Below are positions 1 to 9,601 of a stretch of 14,023 bases of DNA, piece after piece. The stretch's first letter is position 1; each line of letters begins with the position of its first letter. This stretch comes from Symbiodinium natans (taxonomy: Eukaryota > Sar > Dinophyceae > Suessiales > Symbiodiniaceae): NCBI GenBank assembly GCA_905221605.1, contig CAJNDS010002460.1, forward strand, positions 42,501-56,523, given 5' to 3'. The notes under the pieces are model-generated. The model was not told where the DNA came from, did not search any database, and saw nothing but the letters and a program-made list of their open reading frames with translations. The translations under genes were made by a program, and so were the position numbers.

Positions 1-500
1 GTTGGGGAGAGTCCACGTCACCCCGGGCCGATCAGACACGGCACGTGCAAAAGCACGAGCAGAAAGAATATTGAAATGCAGGTCAGCGCTGCGAGGCCTC
101 GAGTGACTGTACGTCGCACTGTAACGAGGGCCTCGCAGCGCCGTGCCCGCTGGGAAGACGCAGGAAGAGACGAGGTCGAGCAGATGGCCTCTGACTCAGC
201 CTGCTGCTGCCTCGAGCAACAGGAGCCTGTCCTCCGCCGGCAGTCTGTCGCTGCGCGGGTGGCTTTGCTGAGAGATGTAGACGTGAGATCACACAGTCAG
301 ACGTATGATCTATATACAGTCTATATGAGACCCGACGCATCCCAAGCCGCCCGCGACGCAGCCGGACCAGCGCAGAAGCAAGCGAAGTCGTCTCCGCATG
401 TACAATGTCTACGGGACGACTCCGGCTGCTGCCCGCCGGAGGCCAGTTCTAGAGCTGTACACGGAACAAAACTCCTGGCGCAATGCGCTCAGTCTGCGCC
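1..500. other. Gene-free left flank, downstream of the 850-residue gene
   Basis: I see no convincing gene in this stretch. Short open frames exist on both strands, but they are Arg/Ala/Ser-rich and look like by-products of high GC. Because the neighbouring gene runs leftwards and stops at 501, this is most likely its 3' untranslated and intergenic region. An AT-richer patch with related TATATA/CTATAT words lies near 309-327. No polyadenylation signal can be named; dinoflagellates generally lack a canonical AATAAA. Confidence 0.5.
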
Positions 501-3181
501 TCAGGACATGGTGCCCGGCGCCGCTGCTGGGTGGCGCGCGAGCGAGGGCGCTTTGGAGGTCGGCAGCGCGGCGCGCCCGCGAGCCGGGGTCGGAGCCGGA
601 CCAGTCCTGGGCGGGGGCACGCGGCCCGCGCGCATGTAGGCGATGTCAACCCACTGACGCCAGATGTCGATCATCTCGCCGGAGAGGTTGCTCTGCATGG
701 GAAGGTCCAGGATGCCTGCGTCCGACCAGCCACCCTCGAGAAGCTCGCGAATGCGGCGGCAGATGTCCGACTCTTCGTTGTTGAGCCGCGCATCCAGCGC
801 CTGGTAGGCGCGCAGACGCGCGTCGGTGCCCGCCTTCACGCACACGAGGCAGAAGATGTTCCGCAGGTTGTTGAGGGCCAGCTGATCCGCGCCTCCAGCC
901 AGATGGAGCGTCTCCAGGACGCGGTCATCTTGGTACGGATCGAAGGCCTGCGGCGCGGTCGCAGCGAGCTCGCCCTGTGGCACGCTTGCTGCCGGTGTCG
1001 GTGGGAGAAGAGAGTCACGCAGAGTCGGCGCAGGCGAGGGCGGCGGTGAGCCAGACCCAGCCTCGAGCGCGCCACGGCAGGAGGTGCAGCGATACCCGAG
1101 GGCCAGTGCGGCATGAGCCTCCACAGTCCTTCGGCACGTCGCGCAATGCCATGACTCTGCAGCCACTACCGCCGCGGCCGAGCTTGCCGTTTCGGCAGCG
1201 CTGAGGCGCCGGCGCTTCCCCAGGCCGCCCGCGGCTGCATGCGCCAGAGAGGAGGAGACGTTGTCTGGGTCGAGCTGCAGAGTCTGCGTGAGAAAGCTCC
1301 TCACAGGGTCGCGCCCGAGATCCTCCACGGCCGGCTTGACAAACCGCGCTCCATCGTGCGCTTGCACGATCTGCCCGACACCACGGTCCGCGAGCGAGCG
1401 CGCCACGTTCGCAAGCCACCACTCGGAGCGAGCGGAATTGCTGTGGCCCTGAGCTTTCTGCCAGCCGGGATGTAGGTGAGATGTGCCCTGGTCGGCTGCC
1501 GACAAACGTCGCGTCACCATGCCCTTGCTGACAAAGTCAGACCCAGGCCACGTCAAGGTCTCTCGCATGAGACCCAGGATCGCGGCCTCAAGCTGCCGCG
1601 CGGCCTCCGCCGCTGGATCCACGTCGCCAGCGTCCGCACGTTCGAGAAAGTGCGCGAAGGCCGGTGCGAGGACTCGGCAGAAGAGCTTGGGATCCACAGA
1701 GCCATCCTCCAAGGGGCGCAGACGCGGCAAGGACGAAGCATTGACGCCGCGGAAACCCACGGCCACGCTGCCCAGAATGCATGCCAGAGTCAACGCGGCC
1801 GAGTCCACCATCTCCGGCGTCACCAGAGTGGTCTGCACATCGGCATCCTCGGGCATCTGGCCGAGCATGACATGCAGCCCCATGCGGGCGGCGCAGCGGA
1901 CCGCCAGATGCCTTTGCACTTGGCGAAGTTCCGCAGCCAACTGATCATCGGTATACTGGACTATGGACGCCAGTTCCCAATTCATGGCATCAAAGCAGCG
2001 AAACTTCTCCAGGCCCGCATCCGTAAAGCGCACTTCCTGGTTCGCCAGGCCTCCCACAAAGTGGTAGCAACGCTGCATGCCCTGCAGGACATCCAGGCGA
2101 CGCGGAAGCAAATCTCGGCGAAATCCAGCACGGTCCTGCAAGGGAGCGCCTTCTGCGTCGAGAACCACGTCAGGCAGCGACACATGCCGTGGTGGCACAG
2201 CATACGGATTCTCGACCGGAGCTGTGTAGAACAAGTACCTCTCGCGCGTGGCCAGAGATGCGGACATGAGGTCGTCATCGCGCAGGATGCGCTCAGCATC
2301 CCTGGCGTTGATACCGGAGATTTGCAGAAGCTGGATCTTGAGCGGGGTACGACCAAGGCGCACTTGGCGATGAAGGGCACGCAAATCCTTGCCGTATCCC
2401 TTGTCCTGATCTCTGAAGATCTTGGACGGACGACCTTTGTCCATCAAGAAGTTGAGGTCGCTCTGCCGGGCCTTTGTCCGCTGGCCATTTCCGTAAAGGC
2501 CCATCTCCTCGAAAAAGCCGGCTATCTCGTCATGCCCATGCAGAACTCCATGAAACACTCTGGCGGCCAGGTCCGCATCGCACTTGGCGAAGAGCTCCTC
2601 TGGAGTTGCGCCGGGGATGTAGGTCAGCGTCAGCGGTGCTTCACCAGGCTCGACCTCGGTGTCCGCTAGCAGCTGCAGATTGACGCGGTTGACCCACAGC
2701 TCGAACTCCTGCGCAGCCTCCTCGATTATAGTGTTGACGCCAGACTTGTTCGTCTTTTTGAAATGCGCGAACCTGGCAGCCAGCGAGCACAGACTGCAGA
2801 CAACAGCCACAGACGACCCTGGCACAAGGCATCGCGCACTAGTCACAAGTCGGGTAAGGCAAGGCACACGACTCCGTGGGAGGTCGTCATGGAACGTTGC
2901 CTGGTCTTGACTAGCACAGCATTCATGGCGTGCAGCGCCAAAGTTTCGTAGGCCAACGTCGCTGGCAGGGCGTGGACCACATTGTACACGGCCTGGTAAT
3001 CAACCAGCGACGCGACCTGGGCGGGCTGCGAACCGGAACATGCAAAGTTTCGATCGCACGGCCAACCGGGGCAGGTACGCGCCTGGAGGCCGAGGAAAGT
3101 CACGCTGTCCCAGTTGTCGTGCACGAATGTCGTGCTTTGCTCCATCTTTCGCTGCAGCGGCGTCTGGCCATAGCGAGCCAT
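501..3181 (-). CDS. Unknown 850-residue protein with C-terminal zinc ribbon, two exons
   Basis: I do not recognise the family. The minus-strand gene is modelled as exon 3181-2901 joined to exon 2772-501, and removing the 128-nt intron restores one frame of 850 residues. The start is the ATG at 3181, about 65 nt after an in-frame TGA. Exon 1 (residues 1-94) is protein-like and rich in aromatic residues. Exon 2 opens with a basic stretch (FKKTNKSG), then mixed alpha/beta-looking sequence to about residue 600. A KRRR patch (about 613-616) could be a nuclear localisation signal. Two CxxC pairs follow (C636/C639 and C656/C659), typical of a zinc ribbon, and the tail is Pro/Ala-rich. This suggests a nuclear, nucleic-acid-related protein, possibly cargo of the same element as the upstream transposase; that is inference. 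It lies about 360 nt downstream of the 268-residue gene, on the same strand. The true 5' end is uncertain, since internal acceptors or a trans-spliced leader could move it. Confidence 0.72.
2773..2900 (-). other. GC-AG intron (128 nt)
   Basis: On the minus strand the upstream exon ends in ACCAG and the intron begins GCAACG. The intron ends GCCAG and the next exon starts GTTCGC. Splicing joins AG to G as one Arg codon and keeps the frame open across two long exons that lie in different frames. The AG|GC...AG|G layout is the pattern known for dinoflagellate introns, which often use GC or GA donors. No transcript evidence is available. Confidence 0.72.
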
Positions 3182-3536
3182 GAGGACGCGGCAGGAGGGG
3201 CGGACAGAACAAGCGAGGCGAGGCAGGTCTCGAGAAAGAAAGCTTCAGGGTCGTGCATAAAAGCACAAGCACGGGTTTGTGCAGACTGCGTTTCCCTGAG
3301 CCGAGCAACTCTTTTGCCTCGAAGCCATGGGCTGGCAGTCTGCGCGTGTGGCAGCCAAGACTGAAAGCAGAAGGGTCAAGATTCGAAAGATGGAGGCCTT
3401 CCACACGCCCCGAAAGAGTTGCGCGGCTTTAAACAAGACTGTGGCGCGCCATCCTCCGCCAGGGCCGAGGGGCTAGAAGATGCACACGTAGGGTCGCCGG
3501 GCTCCCGGGACGATCCTGCAAGAACGCCGAGCTCAC
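3182..3536 (-). other. Spacer between two minus-strand genes, possible trans-splice or promoter region
   Basis: No convincing coding sequence fills these 355 nt, although a frame shared with the downstream exon stays open back to a TGA near 3247. Read on the minus strand it contains a TGCTTTTATG word near 3260. About 20-25 nt later comes a pyrimidine-rich CTTTCTTTCTCGAG, ending in an AG near 3228. This resembles the TTTT-box plus leader-acceptor arrangement reported for dinoflagellate genes, but the match is weak. Another acceptor-like site, CTGCTTTCAG, lies near 3361. Confidence 0.3.
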
Positions 3537-4343
3537 CTAGGCCTCGTCCGAGGCAGAGGAGATGTCGAAAGGGCCAGAAAATGCAGCATGACAGGCGAAG
3601 CTGTCTCCATGCTGCGGCGGCGGTGCATGAACGAAGCCCCCGTCGCCCTCAGCAACAACAGGGTCTGATTCTGGCTCCGCTGGAACATCGCTCTCCGGCG
3701 CAGACGCGGTGGCAGAGGAGGCTCCGTCCTCGGCATCCTCCTCGGGCTGGAAAGCCAGCAGGAAGAAAGCCAGGCCGCCACGCCGCACGGAGACCGCGAA
3801 GATCCTGAGGCAGTCAGGCTCACGGAAGATTCCGTAGCGACGTGGAGCTCGCAGAAGAATTGGGCGCGTGGAGCACCATGGACGCGCGTACGGCCACGCC
3901 AGCATGCGGACGTCGCTGGCGCGCAAAAAAGCGAAGGCCTGCGCAAGTTCCACCTCAGGAGGCTCGTCCTCATTGAGCACGCGGAGCAGGTCCACTTCTT
4001 GGCAGTCCAGACGCTCCGCAAAGGCCGCCACGTCCGCAGGCACCTCCGCGGTCAAATTCCACCTATGTCGCAGCCAAACGTCAGCAGGCAGGCCGCAGGG
4101 ATTCCAGAAGAGCCGAATAGGGCAGACTCCCCCCAGAAAAGGGCAGGCCAGGCCGCGCCACTGCAGCACGTCCATCCGCGACAGCACGAGAGCGCGCTCG
4201 CGACGCAAGGCGGCAAGGTGGGACGCATGTTCCACGCGACTGCCCGCAGTGCCGGCACCCAGCCAGGACAGGTAAGCCGCAGACCAAAGAAAGGAGCAGA
4301 GCACGGCATGCACCTCGGGCATGTAGAGCACGAAAATCGTCAT
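3537..4343 (-). CDS. Unknown 268-residue protein, hydrophobic start and acidic tail
   Basis: The family is not recognised. The frame is open 36 codons further upstream, but the ATG at 4343 was chosen because a pyrimidine-rich segment ending in AG precedes it and the sequence after it looks more natural. Residues 1-32 are hydrophobic and aromatic (MTIFVLYMPEV, then a Trp/Leu-rich run), which could be a membrane anchor or a buried helix. Residues 40-130 look helical. A compact segment at about 146-199 (VRMLAWPYARPW, RRYGIFRE, FAVSVRRGGLAFF) looks like a small beta-rich domain. From about residue 200 to the end it is acidic and Ser/Pro-rich, so probably disordered. The last codons, GAC GAG GCC TAG, are followed at once by GTGAGC, a good donor-like sequence, so the apparent stop could instead lie at an exon edge (AG|GC). 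It is co-directional with both neighbours. Confidence 0.55.
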   Translation of the reverse strand: MTIFVLYMPEVHAVLCSFLWSAAYLSWLGAGTAGSRVEHASHLAALRRERALVLSRMDVLQWRGLACPFLGGVCPIRLFWNPCGLPADVWLRHRWNLTAEVPADVAAFAERLDCQEVDLLRVLNEDEPPEVELAQAFAFLRASDVRMLAWPYARPWCSTRPILLRAPRRYGIFREPDCLRIFAVSVRRGGLAFFLLAFQPEEDAEDGASSATASAPESDVPAEPESDPVVAEGDGGFVHAPPPQHGDSFACHAAFSGPFDISSASDEA

Positions 4344-4787
4344 GGAGTTTTGCTTTGACAGGAAGGACACTGACAGTGAACGGGCTCGAGCCAGGACTCG
4401 ACCAGAAAGAGCAGAACAGCACATCGGGAGCGCGTTGCGACATGACAGCAAGATAGTCTCTCCAGTTTTCGATGCTCCTGGGCTCCCTGGAGCCAGTGTC
4501 GGTCCAGGCTACTCCGGCAAGGTTTTGTATAGGAGGCCTTGACTCTTGCAAGGGCCACCAGCCGAATCCCAGCCAGGGTACGGGATGCAAGAATGGCATG
4601 ACCGCACGGTTGCGCCTGCGAGTCCGCACCGACCCCGAGAAATATGCACACGAGTCTGTAAGACGGGTCGGGTCGTCTCGCGCGCCAAAAGGTTGATTAA
4701 TTAGAGAGACCTGCGCCCTCTCTGGACTTCTTTGTGCATTCAAAAAAGATGGCCATGCCCTCAGTTGTCCGACGAGGTCCGGGGCCG
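4344..4787 (-). other. Spacer between transposase and the 268-residue gene
   Basis: Several overlapping open frames cross this region on the minus strand, none clearly better than the others. It is most likely the 3' untranslated region of the transposase gene plus the leader of the next gene. A short AT-rich patch (TTGATTAATTAG) occurs near 4693. Confidence 0.35.
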
Positions 4788-5214
4788 TCAGTATCTTGAA
4801 GGAGGCCGCAACTTGCCCAGCGCGGAGGCGAAGAGCATTAGCGATCCTCTTGCCGCTGCGCGCGGACCTGTGGACGTGGAGCAGGCCCTACAAGTCAAGC
4901 CGCGCAAACTGTCAGACAGCGCGCTCCCCGCCTCGCAATTACGGAGGTCCGCCGCCCGCAAAAGAAGAACCTCAAAAGCCGCTGGCGACACGTAGCGCAA
5001 GGACCGCCGCAGGAGGTTCAGGGAGCGCCACTGCCGCTCCATGCGCGAAGTGTTGCAGGACCTGATGAAAAAGAAAAAGAAAGAGAGAGAGAGAGATGAG
5101 CTGAGAGAGAGAGAGAGAGAGAGAGAGAGGAAGAGAGAGAGAAGGAGAGAGAGAGAGAGGAGAGGAGGAGAGAGAGAAAAGAGAGAGAGAGAGGGAAGAG
5201 GAGAGATGAGAGAG

Positions 5215-5286
<72 letters not shown>

Positions 5287-7008
5287 GAGAGAGAGAGACC
5301 ACGGCATGTGTGGGCCGGGCCTGCGCAGCAGTACAGTCAGGGGCCAGGAGTCGTGCTCTGCCAGCCGCGATCGCATAAAAAGCTGTGAGAAGCCCGTGGC
5401 CAGGACCTGTCCGTCCAGAGTGGATACGGTGACGAGCTCGGAGCCAGCCGGAACATCCCAGCCGGAACCCAAGAGAGGTCTGCCCAGATCAGCGCTGCAG
5501 TTCTGCAGCGCAGATATCACCTTCGCGCGGCCACCCTCCGAGCGAACGAAAATAGCGTGCTGACTGCCAGCAGGCGATAGAAAGGTCAGCAACGTCGGCA
5601 GGGCCGTGGTCAGGAGTGCATGCACGCGAACCGACGCAGGCCCGCCGCGCCACGGCCGGCCCCGCAGCTCATGCAAGTGCGGCGGATAGCCCGGCGCCAT
5701 CAGCTCTCGCAGGAGTACAGCAGCATCTGCGGGGCCTTGGAGGTCGACCGTCTCCCATGTCCACAGACAGGGAAAGCGGTCTGGACTGTATGTTGTCCAG
5801 CATTGAATGCGCCGATGCCCCCGTGCATGCCATCTGTCTATGAAGCCCTGGAGCGCACGAGTGCCAGGCACGTCGCGCGACGCGAGATGCGGGCGCAGGT
5901 GACACCAGTCGTCGTAGCCGACCAGGTGCAGCGCGGGGTTCAGAAGCTTCAGGTGGTCCAGGTACGCAGCCACCTGCGGAAGAGATTCCGCAATGTGAAA
6001 GCGCCGCGGCGGAGTCAGGCAGCCGCAAGAGAAGACGCCGCACAGCACCCCACCCCTGCGAGCCAAGCGGGCAGCTACGGCCGTCTTGCGCGTGTGGCAA
6101 TCGGCGCACCCCGGACCCCGTACCCGCACGGCGGGCGCAGCCGTCGCTGGCCTCCATCTCGACCGCCGGAGCCGGCGGAGTACCGCCCGCGGCGTCGTGG
6201 CACGTGCGGCTGCCGGAGCGTGCGTCCGCGCGGCGCGCAGGCAAGGCTCCTGCGCACGGTGCTCAGGAAGACTGCACGTGAGGCAGCCTCGTCGTGGAGG
6301 GCGACCGCAGAGCACAGGGGGAACGGCAGGCGCGCCCACGTTCAGCACGCATGCGCAACCGTGCGGCGTCAGCTTTTCGTTGCCGTCGAGAATTACGACC
6401 CCTGCGCAGGCGGCGCTGCACCACCGCGCATGCTGGCGCACCCAGGTTTCCTCGAACGCAGCACGCACGTGCGGCCCAAGGTCCAGCAGAGCTTCCTGCA
6501 CAGCCTCGCGCCGATGCACCGCTCGGGCGACAAGGCGAATGGACGCGGCACGCTGCGGCGGCATGCCTGGCTGCCACAGACCGCTGGGCCGGATGCCTTG
6601 GGACAGGTACTCGACCACCAGGAAGACCAGGTACTGCGTGAAGAAGCTCTGGTTATCCCGAGTCAAGCCCCTGTACCCCGACTCCTCCAGGCGCCAGCGC
6701 CAAACCGCCAGGAAGTCCACGGCCGTGACGCCGGCGGTGAGGAGCAGGCCGTCAAACCAGACCATGACCTCCCTGGCCACGTAGTGCCGACGTGTCCACG
6801 GAAGCCAGGGCACCGGCGCCGCCGATGGAAGTAGACGGACTGTCCCGTCTGGCAGTTCCGCCCAGTGGAGCGTGTAGACCAGGCCACAGTCGGCGCAGCG
6901 CCATTGCGCCACAGTCAAAGGCACAGCAGCGACCATGCCTAGGAGCAGGACTTCCGCGCTCGGCTGCTCCAGGAGCGGCGCAGCGCAGGCGAAGCAGGTC
7001 CTCGACAT
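4788..7008 (-). CDS. KDZ-like DDE transposase with CxC zinc clusters, two exons
   Basis: Modelled as exon 7008-5321 joined to exon 5061-4788, giving 653 residues; the start may lie further upstream through splicing. Residues 5-41 carry two CxxC pairs (C5/C8 and C38/C41), a zinc ribbon like the CxC5 cluster linked to KDZ transposases. Residues 205-250 (VILDGNEK, HGCAC, C234, C242xxC245, EH250) match the style of the CxC6 cluster, and the DGN aspartate (D208) is a candidate first catalytic residue. C301xxC304 followed by HTRKT, then ESLPQV (341-346) and YDDWCHL (365-371), give the second aspartate. DRWHARGH...C (391-403) is the expected HxxxHxxxxC element. Exon 2 opens with CNTSRMERQW, which aligns with the NTE..EQ element that supplies the glutamate (E571), and runs to AADLRN. 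About 150 residues between the two core parts (414-563) are unusual and could be an insertion. The expected role is cut-and-paste DNA transposition in the nucleus. No terminal inverted repeats were found. Confidence 0.8.
5062..5320 (-). other. GC-AG intron (259 nt) filled by a (CT)n tract
   Basis: The minus-strand donor reads CGCAG|GCCCGG and the acceptor reads TTTTTCATCAG|GTCC. Joining them leaves the frame open and places the CNTSRMERQW motif, needed by the transposase fold, directly after the upstream exon. Without splicing the frame runs through a long Ser-Leu repeat and loses the motif. Most of the intron is the (GA/CT) microsatellite, read as polypyrimidine in the transcript. Confidence 0.75.
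5070..5298. repeat. (GA)n / (CT)n microsatellite, about 230 bp
   Basis: Nearly continuous GA dinucleotides on the plus strand. The left part is interrupted by AAGAAAAAG, GATGAG, GGAAG and similar words. The purest run is at about 5222-5272, and the tract resumes to 5298 after one GC interruption. It lies inside the predicted intron of the transposase gene and gives artificial Ser-Leu or Arg-Glu repeat proteins in the six frames. Confidence 0.95.
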
Positions 7009-7120
7009 GCCGGAAGAGAGACAGCCACAGCTCAGCCGCGCAACTCGAGCCGCCGTGCTGCAGCGAGAACGCGCGCGCGCGTCCATATGTGCGCACGTGT
7101 TCCTGAGTCCGTGTGCATCT

Positions 7121-7233
<113 letters not shown>

Positions 7234-7412
7234 ACATAACTTTTGCAGCTCCAGAAGCCTCCAAGCTTTGCGCAGTCTAACAGCTCCGGACGGCACGGCC
7301 CATGGCTCGGACACTGTATCGTGCAGCACGGAGCCCGAAAGATGCAAGGCTGCAATTCAAACAGAGGCTGAGGCAGTCACAGAGTCTTCGGTGAACCTCT
7401 GCATGGTCGTCC

Positions 7413-7958
7413 TTACTCTACGCCTGTCCCCATCATTGAGAGAGGCTCACCTGTCGTGGAAGCTCCAGCGGCGCGTCCTGGGAAATTGCCGCCGGCCCAA
7501 GTCATCCACCACGCCCGCCGGCGCACGTTGAGCCCGAAGACATACCAGACGCAGATCGGGCACAAGGCCACGGAGCGCGAGCACTCGAGCCGGAGTAGGA
7601 ATTGCCAAACAGACAGAGCCTCCTCGGACAGATCTCCGAAGTGAAGCGCTTTCTCGAAGGCCAGGACGCGCTCCAGCACGACCGCATCGTCAAAGGAAAG
7701 ATAGAATATGAGGGCCCGGAGGAGGCACGAGGGCAGATGACGCGCGCGACCGTCGGTTTGCAAGAGTCGCTGCAGCGCCAGCAGACTGTCGGTGGCGCCC
7801 TCCCCAAACAGCAGCCCGCGAAGGTACGCGCAAAGGACTGTGTCGAATGGCAGCCGTCGGCGCGCGCCCACGCCGCCCAGCGCGGTCTCTCGCGCTTGTG
7901 GCGATGGTGCGCCATCCGAGGACACATCCGTGTCCACCATATCCGCCCAGCGAGCCAT
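7413..7958 (-). CDS. Unknown helical coding segment, possible middle exon of the transposase gene
   Basis: No family was recognised. The frame begins MARWADMVDT at 7958 and runs 181 codons to a stop at 7413. Residues 36-145 look like a real folded, mostly helical domain (PFDTVLCAYLRGLLFG, LPSCLLRALIFYLSFDD, VLERVLAFEKAL, ALSVWQFLLRL), ending with CPIC (133-136) and WYVFGLNVRRR. Near the 3' end the sequence ACGACAG|GTGAGCC is an excellent GT donor (exon end 7451), so the last 13 codons may be intron. Upstream of the ATG the frame stays open to a strong acceptor, TTTCCTGCCGCAG, with exon start 8011. Both edges are in phase 1, so the segment could be an internal exon linking the ASCH exon to the transposase exon. 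If it is a separate gene, the ATG at 7958 is the likely start. Confidence 0.6.
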   Translation of the reverse strand: MARWADMVDTDVSSDGAPSPQARETALGGVGARRRLPFDTVLCAYLRGLLFGEGATDSLLALQRLLQTDGRARHLPSCLLRALIFYLSFDDAVVLERVLAFEKALHFGDLSEEALSVWQFLLRLECSRSVALCPICVWYVFGLNVRRRAWWMTWAGGNFPGRAAGASTTGEPLSMMGTGVE

Positions 7959-8705
7959 CGATCTCCTCAGCAGGCGCCGGAAGGCTGGCTGGGTGCGAGC
8001 AGTCGAGCTGGCTGCGGCAGGAAAGCGCAAGAATGTCTGGACCGATCAGCAAGAAGTCAACACAAGCAGACATGCGCAACAGGCAACTGTATAGAGCACG
8101 TGCCGCAGACACAATGGAGGCTGCACAGGAGAGGCACGCATCGGCGAGGACAACGTGTGCACCGCGTGGTGACTGGCACGCACATGCACTCGAGTCTCTT
8201 TTGCGGCAAAGCTCGAAAGAATCCTGAGATCCACCGAACCCGCTACTGGCGAAATTCAAAGTCGCCGACAGAGGACAGCTCCTGAGGTCCACCCCGATCA
8301 GTGTCATCTGACTGGCCACGGGCCGCGTCGAAGCAGAATGTTCAGTCTGAGGCACCCTCGGAGAAGCGCGGGGCTCCGACCTGGCAGCGTGCAAGTCGTG
8401 TGACACAGACGCACACACACACACACACACATGTGCAGCCGGAACTGCAGGAAGCTTCCATGTCGCTGTCAGACATAAGCATGGAACCCTGCAAGCCTCG
8501 TCGCCGTGGCCGCCCGCACCTCGGCCGGTCTGACATCCTTTTTTTTTTTGCAAGGCGTGCGCAGGCAAAACAAGTGCAAAGGGCACTCGAACTGGTGCGA
8601 ACGAGACACCACCATCGAGGCGTGGACGCAAGACGCCCCAGCGCCAGCGACGCCGAATCTGAAGCGCCGCGCCGTCCTTGCCCGGCGCGACGGCCGCGGC
8701 GAAGC
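7959..8705 (-). other. Probable intron between ASCH exon and helical exon
   Basis: Minus-strand frames cross this stretch, but their translations are composition-driven, and one includes a Cys-Val run from a (CA)n tract. A GC donor (CCAG|GCTTCG, exon end 8706) and a strong acceptor (CTTTCCTGCCGCAG, exon start 8011) flank it in matching phase 1, which suggests an intron of 8012-8705 (694 nt). A T9 run on the plus strand lies near 8540-8548. This is a model without transcript support. Confidence 0.4.
8410..8432. repeat. Short (CA)n microsatellite
   Basis: A CA tract of about 11 units followed by TGTG on the plus strand. It lies in the region interpreted as an intron. Confidence 0.9.
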
Positions 8706-9327
8706 CTGGCGCCCCCTGCACGGTCCGCCCTGGAACCCAGGCCGCAGAACCAAGCTCGACAGCAGCAGGCCGTCGACGCGGTGTTCGTGGGGCGCGTGGC
8801 AGCGCAGCTCCCGAGCAGGCAGACGCATGTGTCGCCAAGGCAGTGTTGCTCAAGGGCTGCACCCCGATGGCCACGACGCCATGCCGGCGCGCGAGCTCCG
8901 AATACACGACCCCGCAGCGATTGCGGAAGCTGTGGTAGACCTCCAGCGCAGCGTCGACGGCAGCGCAGTCCGGCAGGCAAGCTGCTGGGCCGCAAGCTTG
9001 GAGCATGTCGGAGAAGTCAGGGAAGTGAGTCACGGAAACCACACGGCAGACCAGCTGTCGGCCGCCGCTCTTCGAGATCTTGAACGTGATCCAGTCGTCA
9101 ACGCTCACCGCCGCGGCCCAGCCTTCCCTGGGACGACCCTCAACCGTCTTGCGCAGATCCCGGATCGCTCGAGCAAACTCGGGCTGCAAGTACGGTTGGC
9201 CATGTCCACGATCCAAGCGAGCGCCGTCAGCCCACTCCCCACGACGGCGGAAGGCAGCCAGAGCCAAGTCGCCACCGTCCCACGTCATCCAGTCCAGCGC
9301 CTGAGGCTTTTTCCGAGACGAGGCCAT
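8706..9327 (-). CDS. ASCH-domain (PUA-like) coding exon
   Basis: The start is the ATG at 9327, with GCC as the next codon. Residues 45-159 form a recognisable ASCH domain: KTVEGR (60-65) gives the family's K-x-x-E-x-R signature, then DDWITFK (77-83), LVCRVVSVTHFPDFSDML (92-109), LPD (118-120), a helix VDAALEVYHSF (124-134), and the final strand GVVAIGVQPL (150-159). ASCH domains share the PUA fold and are thought to bind RNA or modified nucleobases. The first 44 residues are a basic and aromatic leader. After residue 159 the sequence turns Ala/Arg/Pro-rich, and the domain-coding part ends at 8851. The frame itself stays open to 7690, but the far part is unlikely to be translated. The suggested exon end at 8706 is an AG|GC donor in phase 1. 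Just before the ATG, TTTCCCCAGC looks like a possible acceptor for a trans-spliced leader. Confidence 0.7.
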
Positions 9328-9486
9328 GCTGGGGAAACGCCGCAGCCGTTGCCACTTGAGAACACGGCGGCTGCACTTTGAAGCTATGCAACACGGGCAG
9401 CAGGCACAACGGAGCTGGAAGAGAACTATTGAGATCTAAGCACACGCGGCGCTTTTTCTCACGACCGCGGTCCAGCTTGGACCCGT

Positions 9487-9601
9487 AACCTGGCCCCCGT
9501 TCAGGTTGGGGATAAGCAAACGTGGCGGCTGCGCCTCATTCTGGTTGAGGATAAAGACCTGGCCCCCATTCAGGTTGAGGATAAGCAAACGTGGCGGCTG
9601 C
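9487..9601 (-). repeat. Inverted fragment of the 69-bp minisatellite unit
   Basis: Read on the minus strand, this stretch contains GCCGCCACGTTTGCTTATCC followed by the CAACCTGAATGGGGGCC and CCTCAACCAGAATGAGG modules. These are the same words in the same order as the large array at 10046-11690. It holds about 1.7 units and is in opposite orientation to that array. Confidence 0.9.

Noticed and set aside
1476-2669. A 397-codon plus-strand open frame
   Set aside because: It is antisense to the long, better-structured minus-strand exon and has no motifs of its own.
4972-5320. Unspliced Ser-Leu repeat tail of the transposase frame
   Set aside because: It is translated (CT)n tract. Splicing it out restores the conserved NT..E region in a different frame.
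5620-6834. A 404-codon plus-strand open frame
   Set aside because: It lies antisense to the transposase core, is Arg/Ala-rich, and follows from high GC in the coding strand.
7690-8705. Continuation of the ASCH frame to 545 codons
   Set aside because: It crosses a (CA)n tract and low-complexity sequence, and overlaps the helical segment in another frame. An intron is more likely.
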